Source of the DNA: Mucor racemosus
Taxonomy: Eukaryota; Mucoromycota; Mucoromycetes; Mucorales; Mucoraceae
DNA: 64,000 nt
Direction of reading: 5' to 3'
Assembly: GCA_027405735.1 (NCBI GenBank)
Contig: JAPEHQ010000005.1
Location: forward strand, 930,001 to 994,000
Shown here: one piece after another, positions 33,008 through 45,734 of the stretch
How the letters are laid out: each line of letters starts with the position of its first letter
How positions within the stretch are numbered: position 1 is the stretch's first letter
Made by a program: the position numbers and the translations under genes
The notes under the pieces: generated by a model
Told to the model about the DNA's origin: nothing
Databases searched by the model: none
The model's input: the letters and a program-made list of their open reading frames with translations, nothing else

Positions 33008-36000
33008 TTATTTATTTAGTTTATTTTCAACCATGTTTAGTAATAAAGCAGAGTATTTTTCCAATAAATTGATTGTTTCAGGTGAAGTTGTTGTTGTTGT
33101 TGTTATTGTTTCTGCTGCTGCTGTGGTTGTGCTATTATCACTTGTATCAATTGCTGATGGTGGGATTAGAGCTTCTTTTTGTAAAGTTTTGGAAATCTTA
33201 TCCGCAACATGGGTCAGTTTACCTTCTATTGTAGATATCGCTTTATTGTTGCTGCTTGCTGATTTTAATTTGGATAAATACACTTCTAAAACGCTATCTA
33301 AAAGTATAGAAACACCATCTAAATCTGCAAGCGCATTTTCTAAAGATGAATCGTCTTCTTGTTGAGTTGTTATAGTGGTTTCAATTGGCTTTTTTACTGG
33401 AATATCTTCTACAGGCATGTCTTTCACTAAGGATTCCTTCTTTTCAATCAATTTAATTGGTAGAGCAACATCAATGGTTAATTTTTCATTTGGTATACTT
33501 GATTCTGTGTCATTTTCGGCAAGTTGTATTGGAGATGTTGGAGGAATAGCAGATGCTTTAGATGCAGGTTTAGCAGAAGACAATTCTTGAAACGAGCTCA
33601 TTATATGATCCAATGAAGGTCTTGAAGGGGAAGAAGAAGCTGGTAAACCATCTGATTTCGTCAATGAAGATAAAAATCGGGCTGTTATACTTTGTCTTTT
33701 GGCTGCCTTCTCCAACTTTTTCTGAATTTCTTTAAAAGCAGTATTTGAAGTAGCAGTTGCATTCATTGAAGTGTTATTATCTTGATCTTCAGGAGGAGAA
33801 GAAGGTAGTAGAAGATCAGAGGATGTTCGCCCACCAGTATCAAATAAAGCACTACGGTGTCGACTACCATTGGCAGAACTTGTTGTTCTACTGAGAGAAG
33901 TTGAAACGCGGGGTGGCTCGCGAGCAATTATATCACGATTTATTGCATCATCTACATTGTCCTCGCTTGAGCCATCTTCCTCATCATCTACTTTGGCATG
34001 CGCTTCATTATCTGAAACAGGAGTGTTTCTACCATCTTCCTCTTCTCCAACATCATCAGTTATGGGCGCATGATGCAATGAAACTTCGAATGGTTTGCTA
34101 GTTTTGTCTTGTTCAGGTGTAAATATGATCTCTTCTTCTTCCTCTTCATCATAATCCTCCTCGTCTTCCTCGTCATTTTCATCTTGTTCTCTATTTAGAT
34201 CATCTACATCGACTTCATTATCTGATCCATCTTTTCAATTATAATTAGTATTTTGAAATGGATTATTACTCTAGACTAATTACCTTCAGTAAGAGTTTTA
34301 CATGTTTCAGTCTCAAGTGTATCTTGAATATCAATTTTTACGGTTACATTGTTATCGCTAAGTTTTCTATTTGTTGTATTATTCAAAAAGGCAGGCTGGC
34401 TGCTTCTCCTATTTATGACAGGTGAGCCAGGTGTTTCACGCTCCTGAGTTTGCTTATTGAGCGCAATGTTGAATGGGGTAGGTGATTTTCTTAGCTCTTG
34501 TTCTTTTTTTAGGGCATCTCTTGACATGGCTCGACGAAGGACAGGATTCACTCTTCCGGCATTATTAGAAGGAGAAGAAGGAGCTTGCTGTTGACGATAT
34601 GAAACCAGGCCGGCTGGTGGGGTAGCTTGACTAAAAGTTCTATCTCTGCCATTATTTCCACTAGTAGGGAGACCATTGTATAATCTATCAAGTTTTCTCC
34701 CAACACGATCTGAAGGAGATTTTCTTCCATTATTAGCATCTTGTAAGGTAGGTTGAGAAGTGATTATTCTGTTGTTGTCTTTGCGTCCAAAAAGAAGTCT
34801 GTTGTTCATTGGATTGGCTATTCGATTTGTATTTGGTGTTGTGGGTGATGCTAGTGCATGATTATCGTTATTCTGTGATTGATGCGGTTGAGAATGCATG
34901 TTGTTATTAGTATTGCTTGTATTGACAGCGCTATTGGGTATATTATTATTAGTATTACTATTTGCTGATGCTACATTTTCTCGGTTATTTCGTCGCCCTG
35001 ATGAATTGGCAATCTTTTTATATAAATCGTCGTATTTTTGCTCTGCGGGCGACATTGTGGAGAAAGTTCTTCTTTCTCCCTGACGTATCATTTGTGATAT
35101 ACTAGCTGTAGGACGAATTGCTGTTGCTGTTGAAACTCTCCTGATGCGTTTATTGCCATTTTGAAGAAGCAACATGTCTCTTTTTTCGTCTAAACTACTC
35201 AGGCCGTCTTCCTCTGATGATACTTTTTGCTGTTGGCGCATTTTTAAGTCTCTTTCACTTGCTCTAGCGCACATTTTTGCTATAATTTCTTGACTAACTT
35301 TCCATACAAAAATTGTACCATCTGAACATGTGCTAACTACCCGCAAACCATCTTCTTCTGTATTAGTTCGAATAAATTTGACAGCTGTAATTAATTCAGA
35401 ATGGGCGCAAACTTTCTCAATACAAGTACTATTAGTAAGATCAAACAACCGTACGCATCGATCTGAACCACTTGTTACAGCATAAGTTCCAGAAAACGGA
35501 TCCAAATCAATGTTGATCAAACTGCCACCCGAGTTTTCTGATGCTTTTCCAATTTCATCTGATGTTTCTGGTTTGCAAATTCGAAAAGGCTTACCGGATT
35601 CTACACTCAAGACATATAACTTTCGTTCTCCTGTTACTGTAGCGACATAACGACCATTAACATCGAGCGCCATGTCAAATACAGTACTTCTTCCAGAATA
35701 ATTATGATATGTGGAATAGGGTCGAGGCGATGCATCGTGAAATGGCGTAACAGGATTAGTGCGATTTCGAAATATAATTCCTTTATCAGCACCACAACTG
35801 ATCAATCGATTTGAATCTTCGGAAAATTTAACTGCTGTAATGGACGATGAATGGTCGTCAAGACTCTGAACAAGTTGAAAGTTGGATTTGATGTCGAAAA
35901 TATGAAGTAAGCGGTCTCTACTAGCTGTGGCAATCAAACTTGGTGCATCTAATTATAATAGATGTGAGATTATTACCATACCCTATAATGCATCAATTAT

Positions 36001-38323
36001 CACAAACCTTTGCTTCTAGGCGTTGTCAGATCAATTGATAAAATTTCAGAGTCGTGAGCTTCTTGATAAGCTAGTATTTTCCAAGAATTCATATCATGCA
36101 CCCTTAAATTGCCATTTCGATCACCACTAGCCATCATTTGTCCATCAGTACTCATTTTAAGTGATCGAATTCCAAAATCAGGACATTGGTCTTCTGTAAA
36201 TTCTATATCTCCTTTAACTTTTGAGAATTCTGCAGCATCAGGATCAGCGTAAATCATCTTTACAAGTTCTCGGGAGTAAATATTACGACGATGAGCACCA
36301 ACAGCCGTACTACTACTGGGAGACATAATTGCACGGTTCAACAGTTGTGGCGATAATGGAGATGATGATGAGGAATGTATGGGATTATCCAAATTCCATA
36401 TACGAATTGTACCATCACCTGAAAAAGTAGCGAATGAATTTAATGGAATTGCATTATCTTCACGTTCAACAGTTGGACAAGGCTATAAAAATAGTGTTAT
36501 TAATGCAATTTAATTCTTTTACTGGATCAATATACATACTTCAACGCCCCAGACACAATCGCTATGGAAAATAAAACTTCGATACTTTCCAATCTTTGTC
36601 AGGTCCCGAATATCCCAAACGTATAAACTACGGTCCGAATATACCGATATTACTCTTTGGGCCGTTTCATCGTACACCATAGCAACTGCATCTGGATAAT
36701 GTGTTGATTCGACTGCGGGGCGAACCATATCAGGAGATGTTACTAAGCTAATATCAGTACCTAAAGGATGAGGTTTTGGCAATATTCCTGCATATTTTAG
36801 TGTAATTGGTTCAAATAGTCTACAAGTTTTGATGAGTTAGTCATACAAAAAAAAATAGGAGTACATTACATTTTAATATAAAGCTACACTACCGAATGAC
36901 GCCTTCTGAGCAGGTACATATCACATAATTTGACGAAACTGCAATTGAATAAGAACTTTTTACCTAAAGTAATCATGTTATTTTTTTTTCATAATATTAT
37001 ATGAAATGTTATTATTTGTTTACTTGAAGATCAACCCATTTATCAATGACTCTTCCCTCCTTAAAGATACACAAAATACCAGCGTCTGTGATGAAATAAG
37101 TGTAACCAGTATTGCTACTCCGGTCACAAGCGACATTGACAAAATTAGCATCTCGTAATACACCTAGTATTCCTGATCTACCATCTAATACTTGAGTTTC
37201 CCTTGATGACAAGTTCCCCTATTATAAGTGTTGAATAATTATGTCTTTTTTTTCTTTTTGCTCGAATTACTACACCTACTCTTTTCGGAATTCGACCTCG
37301 AGCATCCAAATACCAGAATTTGACATGTCTCAATCCAGCAGTTACAAAATAAGACCCATCTTTTGAAAATGACACGGCATTTACTCTACTAGTTACTTTG
37401 TTACCAGCTAATTTAGTTCCTTTTTTCCAATTCCAAACATATAAATATCCATCGTGCTAAGTGAGATAAGATATGATCAGATTTCATTCCAAAGTTTTAT
37501 TATATTGTGTACCTGAAATCCAACTGAAACAAGATATCGCATATTCGGAGAAAATGTCAATGAAAGAACTCCAAATTTGTGAGATCTAAATTCTCGAAGC
37601 AATTTTCTTTCTTTAACATTCCAAATAAAGATTCGAGGTTGATGGCCCATCTACAAAAAAAAAAGTCAATTGATTATTATCATTATTTATAAATGTCTTT
37701 CAGCTCTAACCTCCCCTGCGGCCAAGTAATTTCCATCAGGTGAGAACGTCAAACAGCTGATGGGCTTCGCACGATTACTAGCGGGTGTAGATTTCTTTTC
37801 ATCCGTAGGAATGTTTTGAGAAGTTGATAATATTTCATTATTGATGTTATTTCCGCCGCCAAGAGGTGTAATTGATGGCACTGAAGATGGTTGATTTGTA
37901 TTGCTATTGTTGACATTGTTGACGTTGTTTGCTGTTGTTGATTGGATGACAGCTGGAGGATACAAAAATGCTACTTGTTTATTTCGTTTATGGTTGTAAA
38001 TAACAACAACAGCTCCAGCTGCATAAGCAATTAAATCATTAGCTGTTGCTAGTATATTTGATGATGTTGATGTTAATCCAAGAATACGCTCTAATTTCAA
38101 CTAGATATAAAGTAAATCAACATTTTGAGGTACAAAAAATTTTTGTGGAAATATATCTTACCTTGCTAGTAGAACGTAAAGTTTCCTTGGGTTTTCTCCT
38201 TGTTCCATTTGTATTAAACTGAAAATTGTTGTAATTGTTAGTATTGAGTTGATGTGAAAGTACATTTGTTGGCTGGGAAGGAGGTGGGACGTTTCCAGAG
38301 TTAACCGGAAATTGTTCGTCCAT
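33008..38323 (-). CDS. Large WD40 protein, MABP1/WDR62-like
   Basis: Ten exons on the minus strand: 38323-38162, 38100-37711, 37650-37513, 37456-37280, 37218-37024, 36963-36893, 36819-36540, 36482-36008, 35948-34284 and 34230-33008. They give 1591 aa. Two consecutive WD40 propellers span about 55-850. The order of blades matches MAPKBP1/WDR62: [99 protein letters not shown] and [13 protein letters not shown]. The C-terminal half is disordered (Asn/Ser-rich) with an acidic stretch near 34100-34220 and a helical segment close to the end ([15 protein letters not shown]). In animals these proteins scaffold JNK signalling and spindle poles; the fungal role is unknown. The ATG at 38323 precedes a Pro/Asn-rich leader. 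Confidence 0.88.
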
Positions 38324-38427
38324 ATGAAAATATTAAATATATAGAAAGAGAGAAAAAGATATTTAAATTGGAGTATTTTACTAAACAGACTTTTTACAAT
38401 ACACACACAAATATACAAGCACACACA

Positions 38428-38465
<38 letters not shown>

Positions 38466-39445
38466 TACACTCATTCACTCACATTTCACACTTGTACCCT
38501 CTTGTTTATCCTATCCATGTGCTGCGAAAACAGTCACCAGTGATACCCCTTAGGAAATCAAATTGTACTACATGAGCCATCAACAAGCAATGCATAACCT
38601 TAAACTCTAATGATTAGAGCATACTGAGGAATGCATATAAAGCTAATACAATCAAATTCGTGTCCAGATGAAAAAGAAGCACTTTGTCTGAATTATTGGA
38701 TGGAAGATCGACATTCGAGAAAAGTTCTGATGTATTTTATAAACTGCAGGCCATGTGTGTGTTCCCCTGAAGGAAGTTGGATACAGAAATCTCGGTGAAT
38801 AATGCCACCTTTCCGCTGATTATACTATTTATTGTGTTCTTTTTTAGATGCATACATTATGCAGAGCTAGCGGAGTGGTATCAGAAAACATATTGGACAA
38901 TGAATGCTCCGTTTAATAGTCATTTCGTATATAAATCTTACTTTTGTCAAGTCATTCCTTTATCTAATTCACGAACTAATGTTAAAATCTCAAATAAAAA
39001 TAAGTCTATTATTAATATATATAAGGGGGTATTACTATATTCATATCATTCCAAAGATATTATTTAATGAAAACATATGATGAGCACAAAGGCATTAGTC
39101 TTGTAAAATAAACTCATAAACTCGGGATTGAGTTCCCATATTTGCGAATAGTGCATACACTATGTATCCTTCTTAAATAACAAAAAACACGGGCAAGCAG
39201 TTAGGTAAATGATTTTGCTTGCTACTAATTTATATTACTTTGTTATTAGTTATTAGATACATGTATATGTTTAAAAGAAAAGAATCAATAGCATAGAGCA
39301 TATTCTAATACATATATTTTTTTAAGAGTACCTTAGTAAACCTGTTTTGACTTGCTGTGATTCTTTCGAAAAAAGTAGCACTCCATAAGTTCAAATGAAT
39401 TTTGATATTTTCCCGTAGGATCTATACTCTAAAATTTCTATATTT
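38324..39445. other. Intergenic, promoter side of the WD40 gene
   Basis: 1.1 kb with a CA-repeat close to the start codon (separate entry). ORFs such as 38777-39067 show no recognisable domain. The right end borders repeat block B. Confidence 0.4.
38402..38463. repeat. (CA)n microsatellite
   Basis: An interrupted CA tract with about 16 perfect units at its right end, lying 80-140 bp upstream of the WD40 gene start codon and thus in its probable promoter or 5' UTR. Confidence 0.9.
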
Positions 39446-40883
39446 TTCAATCTTCAAAATCGGAGCGGGCCCTCTTTTCTATAACTAACCCCATACTAAA
39501 CACTTTTTAGGATATACCTTAGATAATAATAAATAGATATAAATTGGTCTCATTATACTACCTATTCCTAAATTTATTCTATACCCATGAAAGACTCAAA
39601 AACACGTAAAATCCACTGCTTTTTCCTTAAAAACTGTGTCTCACTTTTTATCGCTGCTCTACTTTTTTTCCCACTAAATAACACCAAGAAAAAATTATAT
39701 GCCAATGTACCTGAGATGTTCAGCTTTAATTCAAAAATAAGTATCCAAAAATATCCTATTTTTTGCAGTTGGTATTAATTTTTCAGTGCTAATGTTTCAG
39801 ATTTTTTCACGCGCATTTCACTGCTAAAAAATTGAAAACTTTGAGGCTTCATATCTCCAGAAAAAATTAAGCTATACTAACACTTTTTAATAATAAAACT
39901 TACTTGTTTTAAAGTGTTCTATAACATATTTTAATATAAAAACATTCTGAGCACTTTTATTTTTTTCATTTTTTTTTTGGCATTTCTATAGTAGGTTTCA
40001 AAATATTGGTTAAATTGAGCAACATCTTTTTTGCATTTACGTCATTAAGCTCGTTACTCCCTCTCGGATCCAATTTAGTTTTTTTCAAAATATTGATTTT
40101 TCGTTGAGATGTCCTCAAAAATGTGTACAAAAAGGTATCTCCATTTCTAGCTTCCATTTTTCCCTTATATACCCTCATCCCAAATTCTGCATCTGAAAAC
40201 AAATTAGACAAAAATCTTGTTTTCTCTACGACAAATGCTGCTAAAAGATTCCGCAATAGCTCGATAGATAGATAATGTTTTTGCACATCATTACAATTAA
40301 TTATATTTTAAATATACGTATAAAAAGTGATGTGTATCTTCAGAAAACCTCCAAAATTTCGATTGCATTTTGCGCACAATTTAATATAAAATGTTGCCTA
40401 ACTTTTATTTAAATAAATGCAGAATCCAAAACTGTACAAAAAACACTTAATACGCTAGTTCAACTTACTTTGCGGTTCACGAGCTTTTAAAAGATTTTGT
40501 TTTTTGAACCATTTTTCGTTCATTTTTTCAGATCAATTTTGGAATCCCGTTACTATAAAGTTTAAGTTGTGAGAGGAACTATTATTTTGATTATCTCGAC
40601 AAAAAATCAATATTTTTTGTTAAAACAAAAAATGCAGAGTAGCTTCCACTTGTATCAATCTTGGGAATACAAAAAATTAACATCTCAATTCAGATACTCA
40701 ATGTTGTATAATCGATTTAGATCAACCTCCATCAATTTTGGTCAATATTTGGGCAGTGCACTTATATTCAGGTATTAATATTTCTATTTTCCTAGAGATA
40801 TCAATGGTCCGTGGAGGGGGGGGTGCACCTTGTTTGAAATTTTGACGTGGTTCGACTCAATGTTGAACGAAAAACTTGAAATG
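39446..40883 (+). repeat. Dispersed repeat unit, left copy of block B
   Basis: The most complete copy of the unit. Its outer end reads CAATCTTCAAAATCGGAGCG and it ends with the G-run near 40817 and TTGACGTGGTTCGACTCAAT. It is the same orientation as 3879-5237 and inverted relative to 45735-46980. The minus-strand ORF 40286-39966 has 106 codons. Confidence 0.85.
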
Positions 40884-41522
40884 TGTTGTATGCCACCAAG
40901 TACCACACACTATCACCGTCTACAGTATCGATACATCTTATTATCTATCGACTACGACATGTATTGAAGTGCAAAGTCTTGATGCCGTATATAAGAAACT
41001 CTTAACGTACTAAGTTTATCCAGCAATTAATTACCAATACGCTTGGACCTCATTTAACATCATATTATTCATCCCAGCGGTCAATCAATCAAGTAGCTAT
41101 CAAATCAACATCCAAGCACATTTAGGGCAACATTGAAACAAGGCAACTCATAAGCTCTGCAAGCACAGTTAAATTATGATTGACCCATTTCCATTTATAG
41201 ATTACTATTATCAAGTATATCTAATGGTTCAATACTGCCTTCAATTTACATCTCAGGATCTCAGTATTAAATCAGTATACAGTAAAAGGCAATAATTTGA
41301 ATATCTAAATACTGTATGTGGAATATGTACACATTTATCCACTATATTGATCTCCATTTCATCTGATTCTCAATTAAAGTACAGCTGGCATAAATAGACG
41401 TTACACTACTAATTAAATATATACTGATTTATACTAATATGATGAATTTTCTACCGAGCTTCTATCCTAGCAGCCTATTATAGTTAATGACCGATTAATC
41501 AACATAATGTGGGCCTAATCAC

Positions 41523-42252
41523 TATGCAGTAAATAACGAAGTTTACTAAAATAAAACAAAATAAAAATAAAAGCAGCAGAAGAAATACAATTATAATTAG
41601 CTAAAGTTTTTATTACAAAAGATTTCTGAAGATTTAAAATAATTGAAAAAGTATGAGGTATGAGGGTATTTATAGTGATTTGGAAAACTTGGATACCATC
41701 AGACTTGAATGGATGTATATTTGGTAATCTTCCAGCTTTAAGTACATTGTTATTGATTTAATATTTTAAGGGATAAATCATGTAGAGCATTGACCATAAG
41801 GGATTGATGTCAAGTGTGACAATATCGACCTTTTGGGAAATGGTTGTTTTGTTTATTATTGTTATATATATTTTATGTAATCTTGAATTAAGGGATAATT
41901 TTCTATATGCTTGAATCTTATTTATATTGATAGTGCAACTTCAATATAGATGAGCAGTTGACTAAATTGATATCTTCGTTTATTATTATTATTGATTTGG
42001 ATAGAATCCTATTTTAATATATATGTCATTTGTATAATTGATTGCACCGTGATCAAGGGTGCTATCATCTACACGACATGTATGGTTCAAAAAGGTATTT
42101 CATATTTTTAGCATGCGTTTGTTATTGTGTTCAATTGAAGCGTTTGTTTATTGTTGTTGTTCACATTTCAGGTGGCATCATATTTTATGAGCGACACTTG
42201 GAATTTAGATTATTTTATTATTACCAAGCGTTTTTAGTATGTAATTCCGCTG
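41523..42252 (+). repeat. Internal direct repeat, first copy
   Basis: It runs from CAGTAAATAACGAAG to AGTATGTAATTCCG and is repeated at 43563-44830, where a solo LTR interrupts it. A related copy lies within block A (to about 7710). ORFs at 42042-42308 and 44618-44932 share their first 69 residues only because they lie in this repeat. Confidence 0.8.
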
Positions 42253-43562
42253 CATTATCATCAAATAAACTATCACACAATATTAACATTTATAAAGATT
42301 TACAGTAATAAGCTTGAATCAAGTGCATACAGCATTATAAATTCTTGAAAACGTTCTCAAGTATTATAAAATCTCTTATTTTTAGGACTTACAAAGCTTA
42401 TAAGCGGAATATTAATTTAGAAAATTATTTTTGTCCAGATCATCAATTTTGGCATTTTTTAATTTTTTATTTCTGGTTTTGCAAATTTAGAGTTAATTCT
42501 ACTACCAATGATAAAAACAAAAAATATACACATATACAGAATTTAGCGCTCTATTTGCTCAATAAAAAACAACAGATGTTTTTATTGTAAAATATTACAT
42601 GAAAATTCTTTAATCAAAAAACTGTTTTTGGGCCAAAAATGCTAAGTTTCATCACTTAACATTTAATATTGAGCTTTTATAAAATGTGTGTCAGTCATGG
42701 CTACAATTTTCTCTCACAATGTAGTATATTTAAACGTTGATTTTGGTATCAAAATTTGATTTTTCTGTTTTTTGATCAAAATCATGAGTGTTAGTAAGGA
42801 TAGAAATGAGCCCCAAAAATGTCCGCTACAAAGTCTGAGTTTTCAGACCGTACGTGGTTAAATATTAAAAAAAGTTGAAAAAACCGCCTTTTTATTTAAA
42901 ACTTGGATATATACCATAGTATAAGAGGCGTAGCCATTCAATCTTGCTATGCTCAATTACGGCGTTGCTCTACAGGTTTGTTTTTGCAATTTTTTAATAA
43001 ATCTATGATATGACAGACGGCTTTTACGGTAGAAAATGCATATTTCTATGATAACCGATATTGCCTCCTATCTTGTTTAATTTATGGGTTGATGCGCTGT
43101 AATGCTGCTTTTACATTGGCTGAAATGTACAATTTAGCAGGGTTTTAATTGCGCTAAATAATGTAAAGCCTTGAAAATCCCTTTCTACGTGTTGTGTTGT
43201 TTCTCTCTTTTTGTTTTCATATTCCAAGGATATATTCACCGTTTGATAAGGCATATCAGACTATCAAGCTGGTATTGTTTTCTTTCATCTGAATACGTAT
43301 GCTAACATAAGGGACTGATATTTTCAATATAAGTAGCAGTCGTTATATTAGAGACTGGTATTTTCATTTAACCGCATCCTAAAATCAAATATCATTATTT
43401 ACTACTGTATTGTTGGATGTATTTCTTAATTATTAGATCAAATTGAAGGCAATGATATTTATATCTAATCAATAAAAAATTAGAATTAGTTACAATCCCA
43501 TGAAATGTTCCAGAAAAGTGGTAAAATTTCAAATGATATAGAAACAAAAAAAAAGAATAATC

Positions 43563-44830
43563 TTACAGTAAATAACGAAGTTGTTGTGTACTAAAAAAAA
43601 TAAAAAATATAAAAGTAAAAGTAGTAGAAATACAATTATAATCAGCTAAAGTTTTTATTACAAAATATTTTTGAAGAGTTAAAATAATTGAAAAGTATGA
43701 GGGTATTTATATTGATTTGGAGAACTTGGATACCATCAGACTTGAATGGATGTATATTTAGTAATCTTCCAGTTTTTATTACATTGTTATTGATTTAATA
43801 TTTTAAGGGGTAAATCATGTAAAGCATTGACCATAAGGGATTGATGTCAAGTGTGACAATATCGACCTTTTGGGAAATTGTCGTATATTTTCAGGATTGA
43901 TAAATAGTACTTAAAAAAATACAATTATAAAAGAATGAGTAATTAATCAGTTCTTCAACTGTTGTATAATAAAAACAAGATATCGTTTATTTAGATGTAG
44001 AAGTATGGCCTTTTATATTGATTTGACATTAAAATCCTGAGATGTAATTTAAGGCACTATTGAGCCATTGGATCTGTTTGATAGTAATCTATGAATTTAA
44101 ATGGATCAATCATAATTTAACCGTTCTTGCAGAGCTTGTGAGTTGACTTGTTTCAATGCTGCGCTAAATATGCTTGGATGTTGATTTGATAGCTACTTGA
44201 TTGGTTAACTGCTGGGATGAAATAATGTGGTGTCATAATTGAGGTCAAAGCGTTCTTGGTAATTACTGGATTAAACTTGATACGCTAGGAGTTTCTTATA
44301 ACCGATATCAAGACTTGCACTTCAATACATGTCGTAGTTAGTAGATTGTAAGATGTATTGATACTGTAGAAGGTGATAATGTATGATACTAGTAGGTGGA
44401 ATACAACAGAAATGGTTGTTTTGTTTATTATTGTTATATATATTTTATGTAATCTTGAATTAAGAGGTAATTTTTTATATGCTTGAATCTTATTTATATT
44501 GATAGTGCAACTTCAATATAGATGAGCAGTTGACTAAATTGATATCTTCGTTTATTATTATTATTGATTTGGATAGATAGAATCCTATTTTGCTATATAT
44601 GTCATTTGTATAATTGATTGCACCGTGATCAAGGGTGCTATCATCTACACGACATGTATGGTTCAAAAAGGTATTTCATATTTTTAGCATGCGTTTGTTA
44701 TTGTGTTCAATTGAAGCGTTTGTTTATTGTTGTTGTTCACATTTCAGGTGGCATCATATTTTATGAGCGGCACTTGGAATTTAGGTTGTTTTATTATTAT
44801 CAAGCGTTTTTAGTATGTAATTCCATTGCA
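43563..44830 (+). repeat. Internal direct repeat, second copy, interrupted by solo LTR
   Basis: The same sequence as 41523-42252, split after GGGAAAT (43878) and resumed at GAAATGGTTG (44409). Block A loses similarity to block B at precisely the left border of this copy (near 9013/43562), suggesting that the second copy was added in block B. Confidence 0.8.
43879..44408 (-). mobile_element. Solo LTR with 5-bp target duplication
   Basis: 530 bp, beginning TGTCGTATATTTTC and ending GGAATACAACA, so it has TG...CA ends. It is flanked by GAAAT on both sides (43874-43878 and 44409-44413). The uninterrupted parallel sequence at 41840 reads GGGAAATGGTTG with a single GAAAT. On the minus strand it has a TATA-like word (44020-44011) and an AATAAA (43992-43987) in the order expected for an LTR promoter and polyadenylation signal. 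No internal region is attached, hence solo. Confidence 0.85.
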
Positions 44831-45734
44831 CGACCACACCATTATGATCAAGGACTCATGAATTTTATGAATATACCGATTGGTTACTATCAAGACTTAT
44901 ATCTGACAAGGGGTATTATTGGCTATGTATGAACCTAGGAATGCTTACCTAATCTCTCTAATAAAAACTATATAAAGAAGACATTTATTTACTGCAAAAG
45001 TCCTCAAGTAGAAGTTCTACTTGATAATAAAACCCTAACTGTAATGATCTGTAATTTTGGACTAACAAAAAAGGTGGATGATATGCTTATAGATATTATT
45101 CTTGTTATTATAAATTGGTGATTACTAGATTGATGAAGGGTGGTGTTCTTATTTGTAATTTAGATATTTATTAGTGAATAAATAAAAGTAAAGGGAGTGT
45201 AACAAGACAGATAAATCTACAAGGGATTATATAATGATTTCCTTGTAGTATTTGTACAAGAAATGAGGCAAGGTTTTGCACGAATGAAACTGAAATGTTT
45301 GACTCATTACATTAACTTTATCTAGTCGAATTTTTATATTGTTTTGTTATGCTTTTTTCCGTGAAATCTCTACGTATTCCACAAAATAAACGATATCTTG
45401 CTTTTATACGACAGTTAAAGAACTGGTTCATTACTCATTTTCTTTAAATTATATTCTTTTTTTAAGTATTATTTATTAAACATGAAAATATAGGACACAA
45501 CAGGTGGTTTTATGGGACAGAAATATCATGTTTTGCTGATGGTTTTCTCAATTTACAGTGATTTGTAAAAATAGAAATATAAACTTTTATGCAGGATATA
45601 TTTAAATCTACCATCCTGTATAATTGAAGATTAATTGGATCAATGTTCTTCACAAGGATTGAATTTTTTTCTTTGTTTCTGCATTTGTAAATAATAATTT
45701 ATTATTTTTTAAAACGTAAAACTCATTATCCAGG

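Larger units (their letters stand above)
41317..45383. mobile_element. 4.07-kb element with 20-bp terminal inverted repeats
   Basis: Left end TGTGGAATATGTACACATTT, right end (read in reverse) TGTGGAATACGTAGAGATTT: 17 of 20 match. AAATA flanks both sides (41307-41311, then five extra bases CTGTA, and 45384-45388), consistent with a 5-bp target duplication. Because the termini are also TG...CA, an LTR-type origin is possible, but I see no long direct repeats at the ends. The inside carries a 730-bp direct repeat and a solo LTR. No transposase or polymerase ORF was recognised. Confidence 0.6.
40884..45502 (+). mobile_element. LTR copy split by a 4.07-kb insertion (parts 40884-41311 and 45384-45502)
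   Basis: The left part starts TGTTGTATGCCACC and follows the solo LTR (43879-44408, read in reverse) up to ATCTAAATA at 41311. The right part resumes with AAATAAACGATATCTTG at 45384 and ends near GGACACAACA. Joined in register the parts come to about 545 bp against 530 bp for the solo LTR. The left part is adjacent to the repeat unit exactly as in block A. No target duplication was found around the split LTR. Confidence 0.7.

Noticed and set aside
33033..34101. Several plus-strand ORFs of 60-110 codons
   Set aside because: They are shadows of the last exon of the MABP1/WDR62-like gene on the minus strand.
42042..44932. Two ORFs with identical first 69 residues (42042-42308 and 44618-44932) taken as paralogous genes
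   Set aside because: They lie in the internal direct repeat of a mobile element; the protein shows no domain and the identity is explained by DNA duplication.
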